A DNA stretch of 63,011 nt from JBFWWP01 sp050246115 (lineage in GTDB: Bacteria; Planctomycetota; UBA8108; UBA1146; JAJFFE01): assembly GCA_050246115.1 (NCBI GenBank), contig JBFWWP010000033.1:1-63011 (forward strand), given 5' to 3'. Positions 9,096 to 17,518 of the stretch are shown here, one piece after another. Position 1 is the stretch's first letter; each line of letters starts with the position of its first letter. The position numbers and the translations under genes are program-made. The notes beneath the pieces are model-generated. The model was not told the DNA's origin. It did no database searches and saw nothing but the letters and a program-made list of their open reading frames with translations.

Positions 9096-9464
9096 TCAAC
9101 GCCCATGACGCCCGAAGATCAAGCCGACCAGACCGCCGATCACGCCGCGCAGGATCGTGACGCGTAACCGCGGACCTCCGGGACCCAACTCGACGATGTC
9201 GCCGGACGCGAGCGGGCGTTCGTCCGTGACCTCTTTGCCGTTCAGCCACGTGCCGTTCGTCGACCCCAGATCGGCAACCGTCAGCGTGCGATCGTCACCG
9301 GTTCGAATCTCGGCGTGGTGGCCACTGACCTCGAGGTCGCGTGTTTGTTCGAAACGTACGTCGCAGTCCGAGTCGCGTCCGATCACCAAGGTCCGGAAGG
9401 GAAACACGTCGCGCCGGCCGGCGTCGTGTCCGGAGAGGTGAACGATGACGATTCTCAATGCCAT
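9096..9464 (-). CDS. FHA domain protein
   Basis: This small protein (122 residues) is almost entirely one forkhead-associated domain, which binds phosphothreonine peptides. The core residues are visible: GRDSDCDVRF (the GR motif), SGHHAEI (the S-x-x-H motif) and LGSTNGTWLNG (the TNG motif). The last 15 residues are hydrophobic and glycine-rich (GVIGGLVGLIFG), so it may touch the membrane. It lies between pyk and the methyltransferase in one leftward operon, with GGAG upstream of the ATG. A Ser/Thr kinase partner is not in the window. Confidence 0.85.
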   Translation of the reverse strand: MALRIVIVHLSGHDAGRRDVFPFRTLVIGRDSDCDVRFEQTRDLEVSGHHAEIRTGDDRTLTVADLGSTNGTWLNGKEVTDERPLASGDIVELGPGGPRLRVTILRGVIGGLVGLIFGRHGR

Positions 9465-9480
9465 GGACGGGCTCCGGACT

Positions 9481-10965
9481 TCATAGCTCGTGGGATGACG
9501 GGCCGGACTCGCCGTCCGAGGCGCCGTTGCCCTCCACCCGACGCAGCATGATGAGGTTGGTTCGTCCGGGACGATCCATGGGTGCCCCCATCACCAGCAC
9601 CAGGAGGTCACCGATCCGCGCCAGGTGGTCCTCGAGCAGGCGGGAGTTGAGATTGCGGATCAGCTCCTCGGTGTTGGTGACCTCACTGAAGAGATAGGGC
9701 TGGACGCCCCACACCAGGCACAGACGATTGCGGACTCGCGGATCGGGCGAGTAGGCGATCAGCGGCGTCGAAGGGCGGCGGCGGGCCGTGAGCAGCGCGG
9801 TCTTGCCGGTCTGGGAGAACGCGACGATCGCGTGCGCGTTGAGGTGGTAGGCCACCTGGCAGCTCGCGTCCGCCACGGCTTCGGGCACGGTGTCGATGCC
9901 GCGTTCTCGGCGGCGAGTGCTCGGTGGCCCGTCGTGCAGGGTTTGCGTGGTTCGAATGATCCGCGCCATCATGAGGACGGACTCGACCGGATAGCGGCCG
10001 GAGGCGGTTTCGCCCGACAGCATGACGGCGTCGGTGCCGTCCAGCACCGCGTTCGCCACATCGCTGGCTTCGGCGCGCGTCGGCCGCGGCGCCTGGGTCA
10101 TGCTCTCGAGCATTTGCGTGGCCGTGATCACGGGACGACAGCGCCGACGCGCTTCCTCGATGATCCGCTTCTGAGCGATCGGCACCTGCTCGGGCGAGAG
10201 TTCGACTCCCAGGTCGCCGCGTGCGACCATGACTCCCCAGGTCGCATCGAGGATGGCACCAAGGTTGTCCAGGGCCTGTGGCTTCTCGATCTTGGCGATC
10301 ACGGGAATCGTTGCGCCATGAGCGGAGATCAAAGTCTGCAGCGCGGTGATGTCGTCGGCATTGCGGACGAACGACAACGCGATCGCGTCGACATCGCAGC
10401 GAACCGCGAACTCGACGTCCCGGCGGTCGCGCTCGGTCAGGGCCGGAGTGGAGACCGCGCTCTTGGGCAGGTTGATGCCTTTGCGCGATCCAATGGCGCC
10501 GTCATCCGCGGCGCGACACCGCACGGTACCGGGCTCGACGTGGGTCACCTGGAAGGAGACTTTCCCGTCGTCGATCAGGAGCGGATCTCCGACCTTCACG
10601 TCCTCGTCCAGGAAGTCGTGATCGCACGGATACTCCGCGCCCGCGGTGGGGCGTCCGACCGCAATCACGATCTCGTCCCCGCTTCGGACCGGACGCGGTG
10701 GGCCGTCGAAGCGCCCCATGCGAATCTTCGGCCCTTGCAGGTCGTAGAGTACTCCCACCGGGAGTTTCAGACTCTCGGACTCTGCCCGGACCCGCTGGAT
10801 CCACTGTGCGTGAGTGTCATGGTCGCCGTGGGACGCATTGATGCGAAAGAAGTCGACGCCGGCCCGGATGAGCGCGCGGACGATCTCCGCGGACGCACTC
10901 GCGGGGCCCAGGGTGGCGACGATTTTGGTCCGTCTCGGGGGAGTATCTTCGGTCATGTCGGTCAT
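9481..10965 (-). CDS. pyk: Pyruvate kinase
   Basis: This enzyme makes ATP and pyruvate from phosphoenolpyruvate, the last step of glycolysis. The N-terminal TKIVATLGPASAS, the strand with DLQGPKIRMG, the catalytic Lys motif IPVIAKIEKPQAL, the metal-binding MVARGDLGVEL and the C-terminal domain with TASGRYP are all present, and the length (494) is normal. The frame is open further upstream. I chose ATG at 10965 because it precedes the first conserved strand closely, although no clear ribosome binding site is seen and ATG 10956 is also possible. It heads the pyk-FHA-methyltransferase operon and is divergent from kbl. Confidence 0.9.
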   Translation of the reverse strand: MTDMTEDTPPRRTKIVATLGPASASAEIVRALIRAGVDFFRINASHGDHDTHAQWIQRVRAESESLKLPVGVLYDLQGPKIRMGRFDGPPRPVRSGDEIVIAVGRPTAGAEYPCDHDFLDEDVKVGDPLLIDDGKVSFQVTHVEPGTVRCRAADDGAIGSRKGINLPKSAVSTPALTERDRRDVEFAVRCDVDAIALSFVRNADDITALQTLISAHGATIPVIAKIEKPQALDNLGAILDATWGVMVARGDLGVELSPEQVPIAQKRIIEEARRRCRPVITATQMLESMTQAPRPTRAEASDVANAVLDGTDAVMLSGETASGRYPVESVLMMARIIRTTQTLHDGPPSTRRRERGIDTVPEAVADASCQVAYHLNAHAIVAFSQTGKTALLTARRRPSTPLIAYSPDPRVRNRLCLVWGVQPYLFSEVTNTEELIRNLNSRLLEDHLARIGDLLVLVMGAPMDRPGRTNLIMLRRVEGNGASDGESGPSSHEL

Positions 10966-11164
10966 GCCGGGGAGGATGGACAGAGCGGCGACAAAAGGCA
11001 AGCGACTGCGGGGGTTCCGCGCGCGCTGTCCAGGACCGCCGCGAGATCGCGTGCAAGCGGACGCCAGGGCACTACACTGGGGCGCCTGCGGCCCGCTCGG
11101 TGGGCCTTTCCTTTTTGAGTCCTTCATGCTGCCGCGACGGTCCATGGAGGGGGAGGAGCGACCC

Positions 11165-12349
11165 ATGTACACCCAACGGGACTGGCTGCGCAGCGAACTC
11201 GAGGCGATTCAACACGCGCAGATGTGGAAGCGGGAGCGGATCATCACCGGCCCGCAGGGCGTCGAAGTGGCGACCGAGGACGGCCCCGCGCTCAACTTCT
11301 GCGCCAACAACTACCTGGGTTTGTCGAATCATCCCGAGATCGCACGCGCGGCGCGTTCGGCCTTGGACGAGTTCGGCTTCGGCCTGTCGTCCGTGCGCTT
11401 CATCTGCGGGACGCAAACCCTGCACAAGGAACTCGAGACGCGGCTCGCGGGCTTCCTCGGGACTGAAGATTGCATTCTCTATACGTCGTGCTTCGACGCG
11501 AACGGGGGATTGTTCGAGACCCTGCTCGGGCCAGAGGACGCCATCATTTCCGATGAGCTGAACCATGCGAGCATCATCGACGGGATTCGCCTCTCCAAGG
11601 CCCAGCGGCTGCGCTACCGTCACATCGACATGGCCGATCTCGAGCGCTGTTTGCAGGAAGCGGCGGGGGCGCGGTATCGGATGATCGCGACCGACGGTGT
11701 CTTCAGCATGCATGGTGCGTACGCGCCGCTGCCCCGCATCTGCGATCTCGCCGAGCAGTACGAGGCGCTCGTGATGGTCGATGACTGCCACGCGACCGGC
11801 TTCGTGGGAGCCACGGGACGTGGGACGTGGGAGCACTTCGGCGTCGGCGGGCGCGTCGACGTCATTACCAGCACGCTGGGCAAGGCATTGGGCGGGGCCA
11901 GTGGTGGCTTCACCGCCGCGCGCAAGGAGATCGTCGAGCTGCTGCGTCAACGGTCGCGCCCCTACCTCTTCTCGAACAGCGTGCCGCCGGCCCTGGTCGC
12001 CGCCGGCATCAAAGTCCTGGACCTGATCGAGGGGGAGCCCGAACGCGTACGCACCGTCCAGGACAACGCGAGGTACTTCTGCGGGCTCATGACCCAAGCG
12101 GGTTTCTCGGTCGGTGATGGCCGTCATCCGATCGTGCCGATCATGATCGGCGATGAGCGCAAGACCATGGCCATGGCCACGCGTCTCAACCAGCAGGGGA
12201 TCTTCGTCGTCGGCTTCTCGTACCCGGTCGTGCCACGCGGTCAAGCCCGCATCCGAGTGCAGCTCTCGGCCGCCCACACGCGCGCGCACATCGACCGTGC
12301 CGTGTCCCAGTTCGTCGTCTGTGGGCGCGACCTGGGACTCATCGAGTAG
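11165..12349 (+). CDS. kbl: Glycine C-acetyltransferase (2-amino-3-ketobutyrate CoA ligase)
   Basis: This PLP enzyme condenses glycine and acetyl-CoA, or runs in reverse to degrade threonine after threonine dehydrogenase. Typical KBL features are LNFCANNYLGLSNHP, the PLP-contacting ELNHASIIDG and VDDCHATGFVG, and the PLP lysine Lys240 in TSTLGKALGGASGG. The length of 394 is standard. ATG at 11165 is preceded by GGGGGAGGAGCG. No tdh gene is adjacent. Close relatives (AONS, SPT) share the fold, but the overall pattern, including the C-terminal FVVGFSYPVVP, favours KBL. Confidence 0.9.
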   Translation: MYTQRDWLRSELEAIQHAQMWKRERIITGPQGVEVATEDGPALNFCANNYLGLSNHPEIARAARSALDEFGFGLSSVRFICGTQTLHKELETRLAGFLGTEDCILYTSCFDANGGLFETLLGPEDAIISDELNHASIIDGIRLSKAQRLRYRHIDMADLERCLQEAAGARYRMIATDGVFSMHGAYAPLPRICDLAEQYEALVMVDDCHATGFVGATGRGTWEHFGVGGRVDVITSTLGKALGGASGGFTAARKEIVELLRQRSRPYLFSNSVPPALVAAGIKVLDLIEGEPERVRTVQDNARYFCGLMTQAGFSVGDGRHPIVPIMIGDERKTMAMATRLNQQGIFVVGFSYPVVPRGQARIRVQLSAAHTRAHIDRAVSQFVVCGRDLGLIE

Positions 12350-12355
12350 CCGCCG

Positions 12356-13147
12356 ATGGCAACTCTTTACGATCGTATCGGCCTCCACTACGGAGACCTG
12401 CGTCGACCCGATCCGCGCGTCCTCGAGTGTTTGCTCCAAGGGCTCGGGGGCGCGAAGTCGATCTTGAACGTGGGTGCGGGCGCCGGTTCGTACGAACCGC
12501 GAGACCGGGCAGTGGTGGCGCTGGAGCCTTCGAGCCTGATGATCTCACAGCGCCGCGCGACCTGTCGTGGTGTCGTGCGGGGGGTCGCAGAGGCGTTGCC
12601 GTTCGCGAGCGCGGGGTTCGACGCGTGTCTTGCCGTGTTGACCTTGCACCACTGGTCGGACCCGTGGACCGGGGTCGCCGAGATGCGACGCGTTGCCCGG
12701 GAGCGCGTCGTGATCGTGACCTGGGATCCCGCGGCGCCGGGCTTCTGGCTCACGGACTACTTCCCGCGGATCCTCGACATCGACCGTGCGATCTTCCTGT
12801 CGCTTACCGACCTGCGCGCTCGGTTCGGTGCGCAGCTCGAAGTGCGTCCCGTGCCGGTTCCGGCGGACTGTACCGACGGCTTTCTGGGGGCCTACTGGTG
12901 TCGTCCTCGAGCCTACCTCGACCAGCGGGTGCGCTCGGCGATTTCGTCCTTCTCCAAGCTGCCCGACTCCGAGGTTCGACAAGGCCTGGCCCAACTGCAA
13001 CGGGATCTCGCCTCCGGGCGCTGGCAGTCGCTGTACGGAGCCGCGCTCGGGCTCACCGACCCGGAGTCCCCGCGTTCGGGATCCACACTCGACCTCGGTT
13101 ACCGGCTGGTCGTCCTCGACGTACGCCGCGGCGGGGGATCGGGGTAG
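12356..13147 (+). CDS. SAM-dependent methyltransferase
   Basis: The 263-residue protein begins 6 bases after kbl and is probably cotranscribed with it. The SAM site is ILNVGAGAGSYEP at about residues 36-48. LAVLTLHHWSDPW is motif IV and is typical of Methyltransf_11 proteins acting on small molecules or lipids. The C-terminal half has no recognisable domain. The substrate is unknown, and linkage to kbl does not by itself suggest one. Confidence 0.8.
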   Translation: MATLYDRIGLHYGDLRRPDPRVLECLLQGLGGAKSILNVGAGAGSYEPRDRAVVALEPSSLMISQRRATCRGVVRGVAEALPFASAGFDACLAVLTLHHWSDPWTGVAEMRRVARERVVIVTWDPAAPGFWLTDYFPRILDIDRAIFLSLTDLRARFGAQLEVRPVPVPADCTDGFLGAYWCRPRAYLDQRVRSAISSFSKLPDSEVRQGLAQLQRDLASGRWQSLYGAALGLTDPESPRSGSTLDLGYRLVVLDVRRGGGSG

Positions 13148-13163
13148 CGCGGGAGCGCCAGTC

Positions 13164-13211
13164 GGTGACCTGCGCTGCCGGTGACCTGCGCTGCCGGTGA
13201 CCTGCGCTGCC
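13164..13211. repeat. Perfect 16-bp tandem repeat, three copies
   Basis: The unit ggtgacctgcgctgcc occurs at 13164-13179, 13180-13195 and 13196-13211 without mismatch. It lies in the short space between the stop of the rightward methyltransferase and the stop of the leftward CBS protein. Perfect identity indicates recent slippage expansion. Confidence 0.9.
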
Positions 13212-13237
13212 GGCCGACGCCTAGCGTACCCGCCGGC

Positions 13238-13882
13238 TCAGTCGTCGACGACCTTGTAGCCCTGGGTGCGCAGCAACGCGACGAGTTCGTCGACTTGTTC
13301 CCCGCTCAGTCGCAGCGTCATCATCAGTGCTTGCTCATCCAGAATGGGGTGCGTGAGAATCGCTTGCAGGTGGAGACGGAAGCGGCGACACAAGCTCACC
13401 ACCCGGTAGACGTATTCATGGTCGATGTCTGCCGGGAAGCGCAACGTAATGCGACGGCCGGGCCGGCTCGCGTAGGCGAGTTCCGCGAGCGCGCGCAACA
13501 AGTCGGTTTCCGATACGATCCCGACGAGATGGTCGCGCCGCAGGACCGGGTAGGCTCCGACTTTCTCGCGACCCATTCGCTCGCAGACGCTTTCCACGTA
13601 GTCGTGGCTGTCGCACGTCGCGGGGTTGGGGGTCATGGCATCCGTCACTGCGACCACGGAGAGCGCGCGCTCGAGCTCGGGGCCGACGGGCTGCGTGAAG
13701 TCCAGGCGTCCGACGTGGCGCATCGCGTCGTTGCGGCTGACGATGCCGCAGAGCTGATCGCCCCCGGTAACGACGGGGAGTCGTCGCACTCCATGTCGTT
13801 GCATGAGCCCGACCGCGTCGAGCAGGCTTGCCGTGTGCTCGACCACCACGGGGTCCGGAGTCATCCAATACAGGATGATCAT
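13238..13882 (-). CDS. CBS-pair domain protein with C-terminal ACT-like region
   Basis: The 214-residue protein has two CBS motifs. The first runs from MTPDPVVVEHTASLLDAV to GIVSRNDAM and the second from AMTPNPATCDSHDYVESV to GIVSETDLLRAL. A C-terminal 70 residues (RRITLRFPADIDHEYVYRVV) follow, resembling the ACT-like extension of AcuB-type proteins. CBS pairs bind adenine nucleotides and usually act as energy sensors. ATG at 13882 is preceded by GCGAGGATCC; the longer frame to 14089 runs into the MITE-like repeat and is rejected. It is divergent from hisS, with the repeat between them. Confidence 0.78.
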   Translation of the reverse strand: MIILYWMTPDPVVVEHTASLLDAVGLMQRHGVRRLPVVTGGDQLCGIVSRNDAMRHVGRLDFTQPVGPELERALSVVAVTDAMTPNPATCDSHDYVESVCERMGREKVGAYPVLRRDHLVGIVSETDLLRALAELAYASRPGRRITLRFPADIDHEYVYRVVSLCRRFRLHLQAILTHPILDEQALMMTLRLSGEQVDELVALLRTQGYKVVDD

Positions 13883-13946
13883 GGCTGGATCCTCGCCTTT
13901 CCCAGCACGCGTTGCCGTTCGTGGAGTGCCGCGCCCAAGGACGCCC

Positions 13947-14131
13947 TTAGGAGTCGCCCAAGAATAACTGCATCCTCTTGCTCGTCGCTTCGGGCCATCC
14001 TCGACCGCTCCGAAAACCTCGAAATCCTCACCGGATCTAAGGCTACGCCTCCGGTTCCGGGCTTTCCGGATCGGCCGAATCTGACCCAAATCGACGGCAA
14101 GATGTCGAAGTCATTCTTGGGCGACTCCTTT
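13947..14131. mobile_element. MITE-like element, copy 1 (about 181 bp, full length)
   Basis: The element starts ttaggagtcgcccaagaat and ends attcttgggcgactccttt, giving imperfect terminal inverted repeats of about 26 bp. Inner complementary segments (ccgctccgaaaa and tttccggatcgg) make most of it foldable. It has no coding capacity. It is nearly identical to the copy at 54006-54190 and related to partial copies at 22734-22854 and 39443-39553. It sits in the divergent space between the CBS gene and hisS. No clear target-site duplication beyond the terminal TAA/TTA was seen. Confidence 0.85.
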
Positions 14132-14245
14132 GGTTTGCGGGCCCGGAGCGGTCGAAACCGTTAGGTTTCGACCGTCGGTCCTTGCATTTTGGTCGCGACC
14201 TTCGAATGATCCCCGATTCCGATCCGAGAGGAAAGACAGGAACGT

Positions 14246-15559
14246 ATGCACGTCCAGGCACTACGCGGGTTTCGCGACTACCTGCCGAAGGAGATGCTGG
14301 CCAAGGACGGAATGCTCCGGACCGTCTGCCGCGTCTTCGAGTCCTTCGGCTATCCACCCATCCAAACCCCGGCCCTCGAGTACAGCTCGGTCCTGCTCGG
14401 CAAGTATGGTGAGGAGGGGGAACTCCTCATGTACCGCTTCGAGGACAATGGCGGTCGTGACGTTTGCATGCGCTACGACCTCACGGTGCCGCTCGCACGA
14501 GTCGTGGCGGAACACGGCGACCTGCGCATGCCGTTTCGACGCTACCAGATCGCCCCGGTTTGGCGCGCCGAGAAGCCCGGCAAAGGGCGCTATCGGGAGT
14601 TCCTTCAGTGCGACGTCGATTTGGTGGGCGTCAACAGCGCAGCTGCGGATGCGGAGATGATCCTCGTCGCCTGCTCGGTGCTGCGCGCGCTCGGCGTCGA
14701 ACGTTTTCAGCTGCGCCTCAACCACCGCGGTACCTTGCGCGGGCTCACGGAAACGCTCGACCTGCACGGCGCCGACGAGGCAGACTTCCTGCGCTTGCTC
14801 GACAAACTCGACAAGATCGGCGAAGAGAAGCTCGCGGCGGCGTTCGCAGAGCGTTTCGCGTTCGACGAACGCCGCCAACAGCTAGTGCGCGAGTTCTGCA
14901 CGGCGGGCCAGGGGGCACGTGAAACGCTCGCGCTACTGCGGGGGTTGGTGGGGAGTGTCCCCGCGGCAAGCGAGGGGCTGGATCGACTCGTGGCCGTACT
15001 GGATCTCGTCGAGGGAGCCGGCGAGGGGCACCACGTCATCGTCGACCCGACGATCGCGCGCGGCCTTTCGTACTACACCGGGTGCATCTACGAGACCCGG
15101 CTCCTCGACCTCACGGAGTACGGGAGCGTCATGAGTGGCGGGCGCTACGACGAACTCGTCGGGGTGTTCGCGCAGCGGGAACTACCGGCTGTCGGAGTCA
15201 GCCTCGGCGTGGATCGGCTCTTCAGTGCACTCCAAGAACTCGGCATGGTGGGGGCGTGCGAGACGCCGGCGCAGGTCATGCTCGTCCACTTCTCCGAGAC
15301 GCTGGTCGACTCGCTGCGGGTGGCGGCGCGACTCCGCGAGTGTGGAATCTCCGTACTGTTGTACCCAGAGGCGGCCAAGGTGAAGAAGCAGTTTCAGTAT
15401 GCCGGATCGGCCGGCATTCCGTTCACTGCGGTGATCGGTGCCACGGAGGCGGCTCGGGGTACTCTCAACCTGAAGGACATGGCGAGCGGCGAACAGTCCG
15501 AACTCACCCTCGATCAGGTCGTTGCCCGCTTGCGCGCAGCAGTGAAGGCGAGCCCATGA
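14246..15559 (+). CDS. hisS: Histidine--tRNA ligase
   Basis: This class II synthetase charges tRNA-His. It starts with ALRGFRDYLPKE and has motif 1 around YPPIQTPALEYSSVL, motif 2 as RYDLTVPLAR and FRRYQIAPVWRAEKPGKGRYREF, the histidine-A motif as GLSYYTGCIYE, and motif 3 as SLGVDRLF with SGGRYDELVG before it. A C-terminal anticodon-binding domain (VMLVHFSETLVDSLRVAARL) follows. The length of 437 is normal. The stop overlaps the start of the next gene (ATGA), so the two are coupled. The upstream region holds MITE copy 1. Confidence 0.93.
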   Translation: MHVQALRGFRDYLPKEMLAKDGMLRTVCRVFESFGYPPIQTPALEYSSVLLGKYGEEGELLMYRFEDNGGRDVCMRYDLTVPLARVVAEHGDLRMPFRRYQIAPVWRAEKPGKGRYREFLQCDVDLVGVNSAAADAEMILVACSVLRALGVERFQLRLNHRGTLRGLTETLDLHGADEADFLRLLDKLDKIGEEKLAAAFAERFAFDERRQQLVREFCTAGQGARETLALLRGLVGSVPAASEGLDRLVAVLDLVEGAGEGHHVIVDPTIARGLSYYTGCIYETRLLDLTEYGSVMSGGRYDELVGVFAQRELPAVGVSLGVDRLFSALQELGMVGACETPAQVMLVHFSETLVDSLRVAARLRECGISVLLYPEAAKVKKQFQYAGSAGIPFTAVIGATEAARGTLNLKDMASGEQSELTLDQVVARLRAAVKASP

Positions 15560-16653
15560 AGCGTTTCCAAGCCTACGACCCCAAGGAGTATCTGGATTGG
15601 CAGCCAGATCCCGAGGTGACCCGCAGCTATCGCCGACGCGTAGACGACGACCCGACCCTGAGGGCGGAGTGCGACGCGCTTGGTCTCGAGGGCTACCGTC
15701 GGATCTACCAAGCCTTGGTACGGACGCGACTCTACGACGTAACGCTCAAACGTTGGGTGCGCACCGGGGTCCTGACCAAAGCGTGGCTCGGGACCGGGGA
15801 AGAGGCTACCACGGTTGGGGCGGTGCACGCGCTCGCGGGCGCGGATGTCGTGGGTCCCATGATCCGCAACCAAGGGGCGTGCTTCGAGAAGGGGATCCCG
15901 CTCGCGGATTGCTTCAAGGTCTACCTGGCTACGGGCGACACGATCACGCGCGGACGCGACCTGCACATCGGCGATCTGCAGCACAACGTGGTGGCACCGA
16001 TCAGTCATGTGGGCGACCTCGTGCCGGTGCTCGCCGGGTTCGCGTTGGCCTTCCACGTGCGTCGGGAGTCGCGCGTTGCCCTCACCTGGTGTGGTGAAGG
16101 GGCGACCCGCACCGGCGCCTTCCATGAAGGCTTGTCGTTCGCAGCGGATCTCGGCCTGCCGCTGGTGGTCGTGGTTCAGAACAACGGCGTGGCTCTCGGA
16201 ACTCGTTGTGGGGACACCCTGGCGCGCGCGCTGGACGGCCTGCCCGGTGGCTATGGCGTGACCGGCCGCGTTTGCGACGGCAACCATGTGCTCGAGGTCT
16301 ACAGCACCATCCGAGAGGCGCGGGCGTTGTGCGTTCGGGGCCAAGGGCCGGTCGTCGTACAAGCACGCACGTTCCGCATGGGGGGCCACGCCACCCACGA
16401 CGAAGCCGAGGCGCGCGAGCTGTTCGACGCGGAGGTCTTCCGGCACTGGGGGGCGCGTTGCCCGGTGGGGTGCTTCGAGGAGTTCCTCGCCAGCGAGCCG
16501 GTCATGGGGCCGGACCCGCGCGGTCGACTTGCGCAGTGGGAGGCCGAGGTGAACGACGAGGTCGAGGCCGCCGCGGCTGCGGCGCTGGCCGCCCGCGAGA
16601 CGAGCCCCGTCGATCCGGGGGCGATGGCGAACGACGTCTTCGCGTCCGCGTAA
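15556..16653 (+). CDS. Thiamine-dependent 2-oxoacid dehydrogenase, E1 component alpha subunit
   Basis: The 365-residue protein has the TPP-binding signature of E1-alpha subunits (CGEGATRTGAFHEG, then about 30 residues to VVVVQNNGVAL), plus GRDLHIGD and the GGHATHDEAEA segment that takes the place of the phosphorylation loop. It should oxidatively decarboxylate pyruvate or a branched-chain 2-oxoacid together with an E1-beta subunit. No E1-beta, E2 or E3 gene lies nearby, and the gene is fused translationally to hisS by a 4-base overlap, which is an odd context. Substrate choice cannot be read from the sequence. Confidence 0.82.
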   Translation: MKRFQAYDPKEYLDWQPDPEVTRSYRRRVDDDPTLRAECDALGLEGYRRIYQALVRTRLYDVTLKRWVRTGVLTKAWLGTGEEATTVGAVHALAGADVVGPMIRNQGACFEKGIPLADCFKVYLATGDTITRGRDLHIGDLQHNVVAPISHVGDLVPVLAGFALAFHVRRESRVALTWCGEGATRTGAFHEGLSFAADLGLPLVVVVQNNGVALGTRCGDTLARALDGLPGGYGVTGRVCDGNHVLEVYSTIREARALCVRGQGPVVVQARTFRMGGHATHDEAEARELFDAEVFRHWGARCPVGCFEEFLASEPVMGPDPRGRLAQWEAEVNDEVEAAAAAALAARETSPVDPGAMANDVFASA

Positions 16654-17084
16654 CCCGCGGAGATTCCCAAGCACTCGAGTTCGCGCTTGGCGCCAAGCAA
16701 GTCTCTGGGTCGCTCCGCTCCGATCGAGACGCCCCCGATGCCCCGGCAGAACTGAGAACTGCCAAGGCCTTCCCGACCTTCAGGTACTCATGAGCCGTGC
16801 TCTTCGCGATGCCCAGCTCCCGATCGCAGTACTGGTGGAAGCGCTCCGTAGACGACCGAACTCTCATCCACGACGAAGTCCTGGCCACTCCCTTCCGAGG
16901 CGGTGGCGCGTACGAGGTCGAGTACGAGTGGGAGAAAACGACGACGACAGGACGGGAATCACGGTGTCGATCCGACGTACGACCCTGTTCGTGCCCGTCG
17001 CATTCTTGAAACTCGTTGAGCGGGGCCACTGACTCCAACCGGCGCCGCCCGAGCGGGGTAGCGCGGCACGCGCTTCTACTGGGC
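16654..17084. other. Intergenic region with a possible HNH-type gene relic
   Basis: No intact gene is seen. On the minus strand at roughly 16750-16890 a frame reads RFHQYCDRELGIAKSTAHEY followed by LKVGKALAVL. This resembles the N-terminal helices of the HNH-endonuclease/DUF222-like proteins common in planctomycetes and deltaproteobacteria (YC-x-ELG-xS-x-xxA-xxx-x-xAr-L). The similarity ends on both sides, so if real it is a fragment only. Confidence 0.3.
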
Positions 17085-17417
17085 CTAACCCACGGAGAAC
17101 GAAGTGCCGCAGCCGCAGGCGCCGGTGGCGTTGGGGTTCTCGAACACGAAGCCGCGTCCCATCAGGCTCTCCTTGAAGTCCATGGTGATGCCGTTCAGGA
17201 ACAAGTACGACTTGGGATCGACGAGGAGCCGGACGCCCTGCGCGAGATCGAACACTCGGTCGCCGGCTTTGGATTCGGTCGTGAAGTCCATCTTGTAGGT
17301 CATCCCCGCACACCCGCCTCCTTGGACGAACAGTCGCAGAGACGTGGCCGTGGGCTCTGGCGTGTTGGCGATCAGTCGCTGGATCTCTTGCGTGGCGGCT
17401 GGCGTGACGGTGATCAT
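17085..17417 (-). CDS. erpA: Iron-sulfur cluster assembly/insertion protein (A-type carrier)
   Basis: The 110-residue protein is an A-type Fe-S carrier (HesB/IscA/ErpA family). Three conserved cysteines are present: one in QGGGCAGMTYKMDF and two in the C-terminal GACGCGTSF. They accept a cluster and pass it to target apoproteins. The gene follows the cysteine desulfurase at 17519-18673 in the same direction, so sulfur donor and carrier are probably coexpressed. ErpA is favoured over IscA by the FENPNATGACGCG ending, but the exact orthology is uncertain. ATG is preceded by AAGGGAG. Confidence 0.85.
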   Translation of the reverse strand: MITVTPAATQEIQRLIANTPEPTATSLRLFVQGGGCAGMTYKMDFTTESKAGDRVFDLAQGVRLLVDPKSYLFLNGITMDFKESLMGRGFVFENPNATGACGCGTSFSVG

Positions 17418-17518
17418 TCGACTCCCTTGTAAGCGTTACGGTCCGACGGCGCTGACTGGCCTTTGGCCTAGAGGACCGTCTGGCAAGAGGATACCAGGTT
17501 GGCCGGCGCCGGCAAACC

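Noticed and set aside
10965..11172. Longer N-terminus for pyruvate kinase
   Set aside because: The upstream codons encode an Arg/Pro-rich stretch that overlaps the promoter and start of the divergent kbl gene, with no counterpart in the family.
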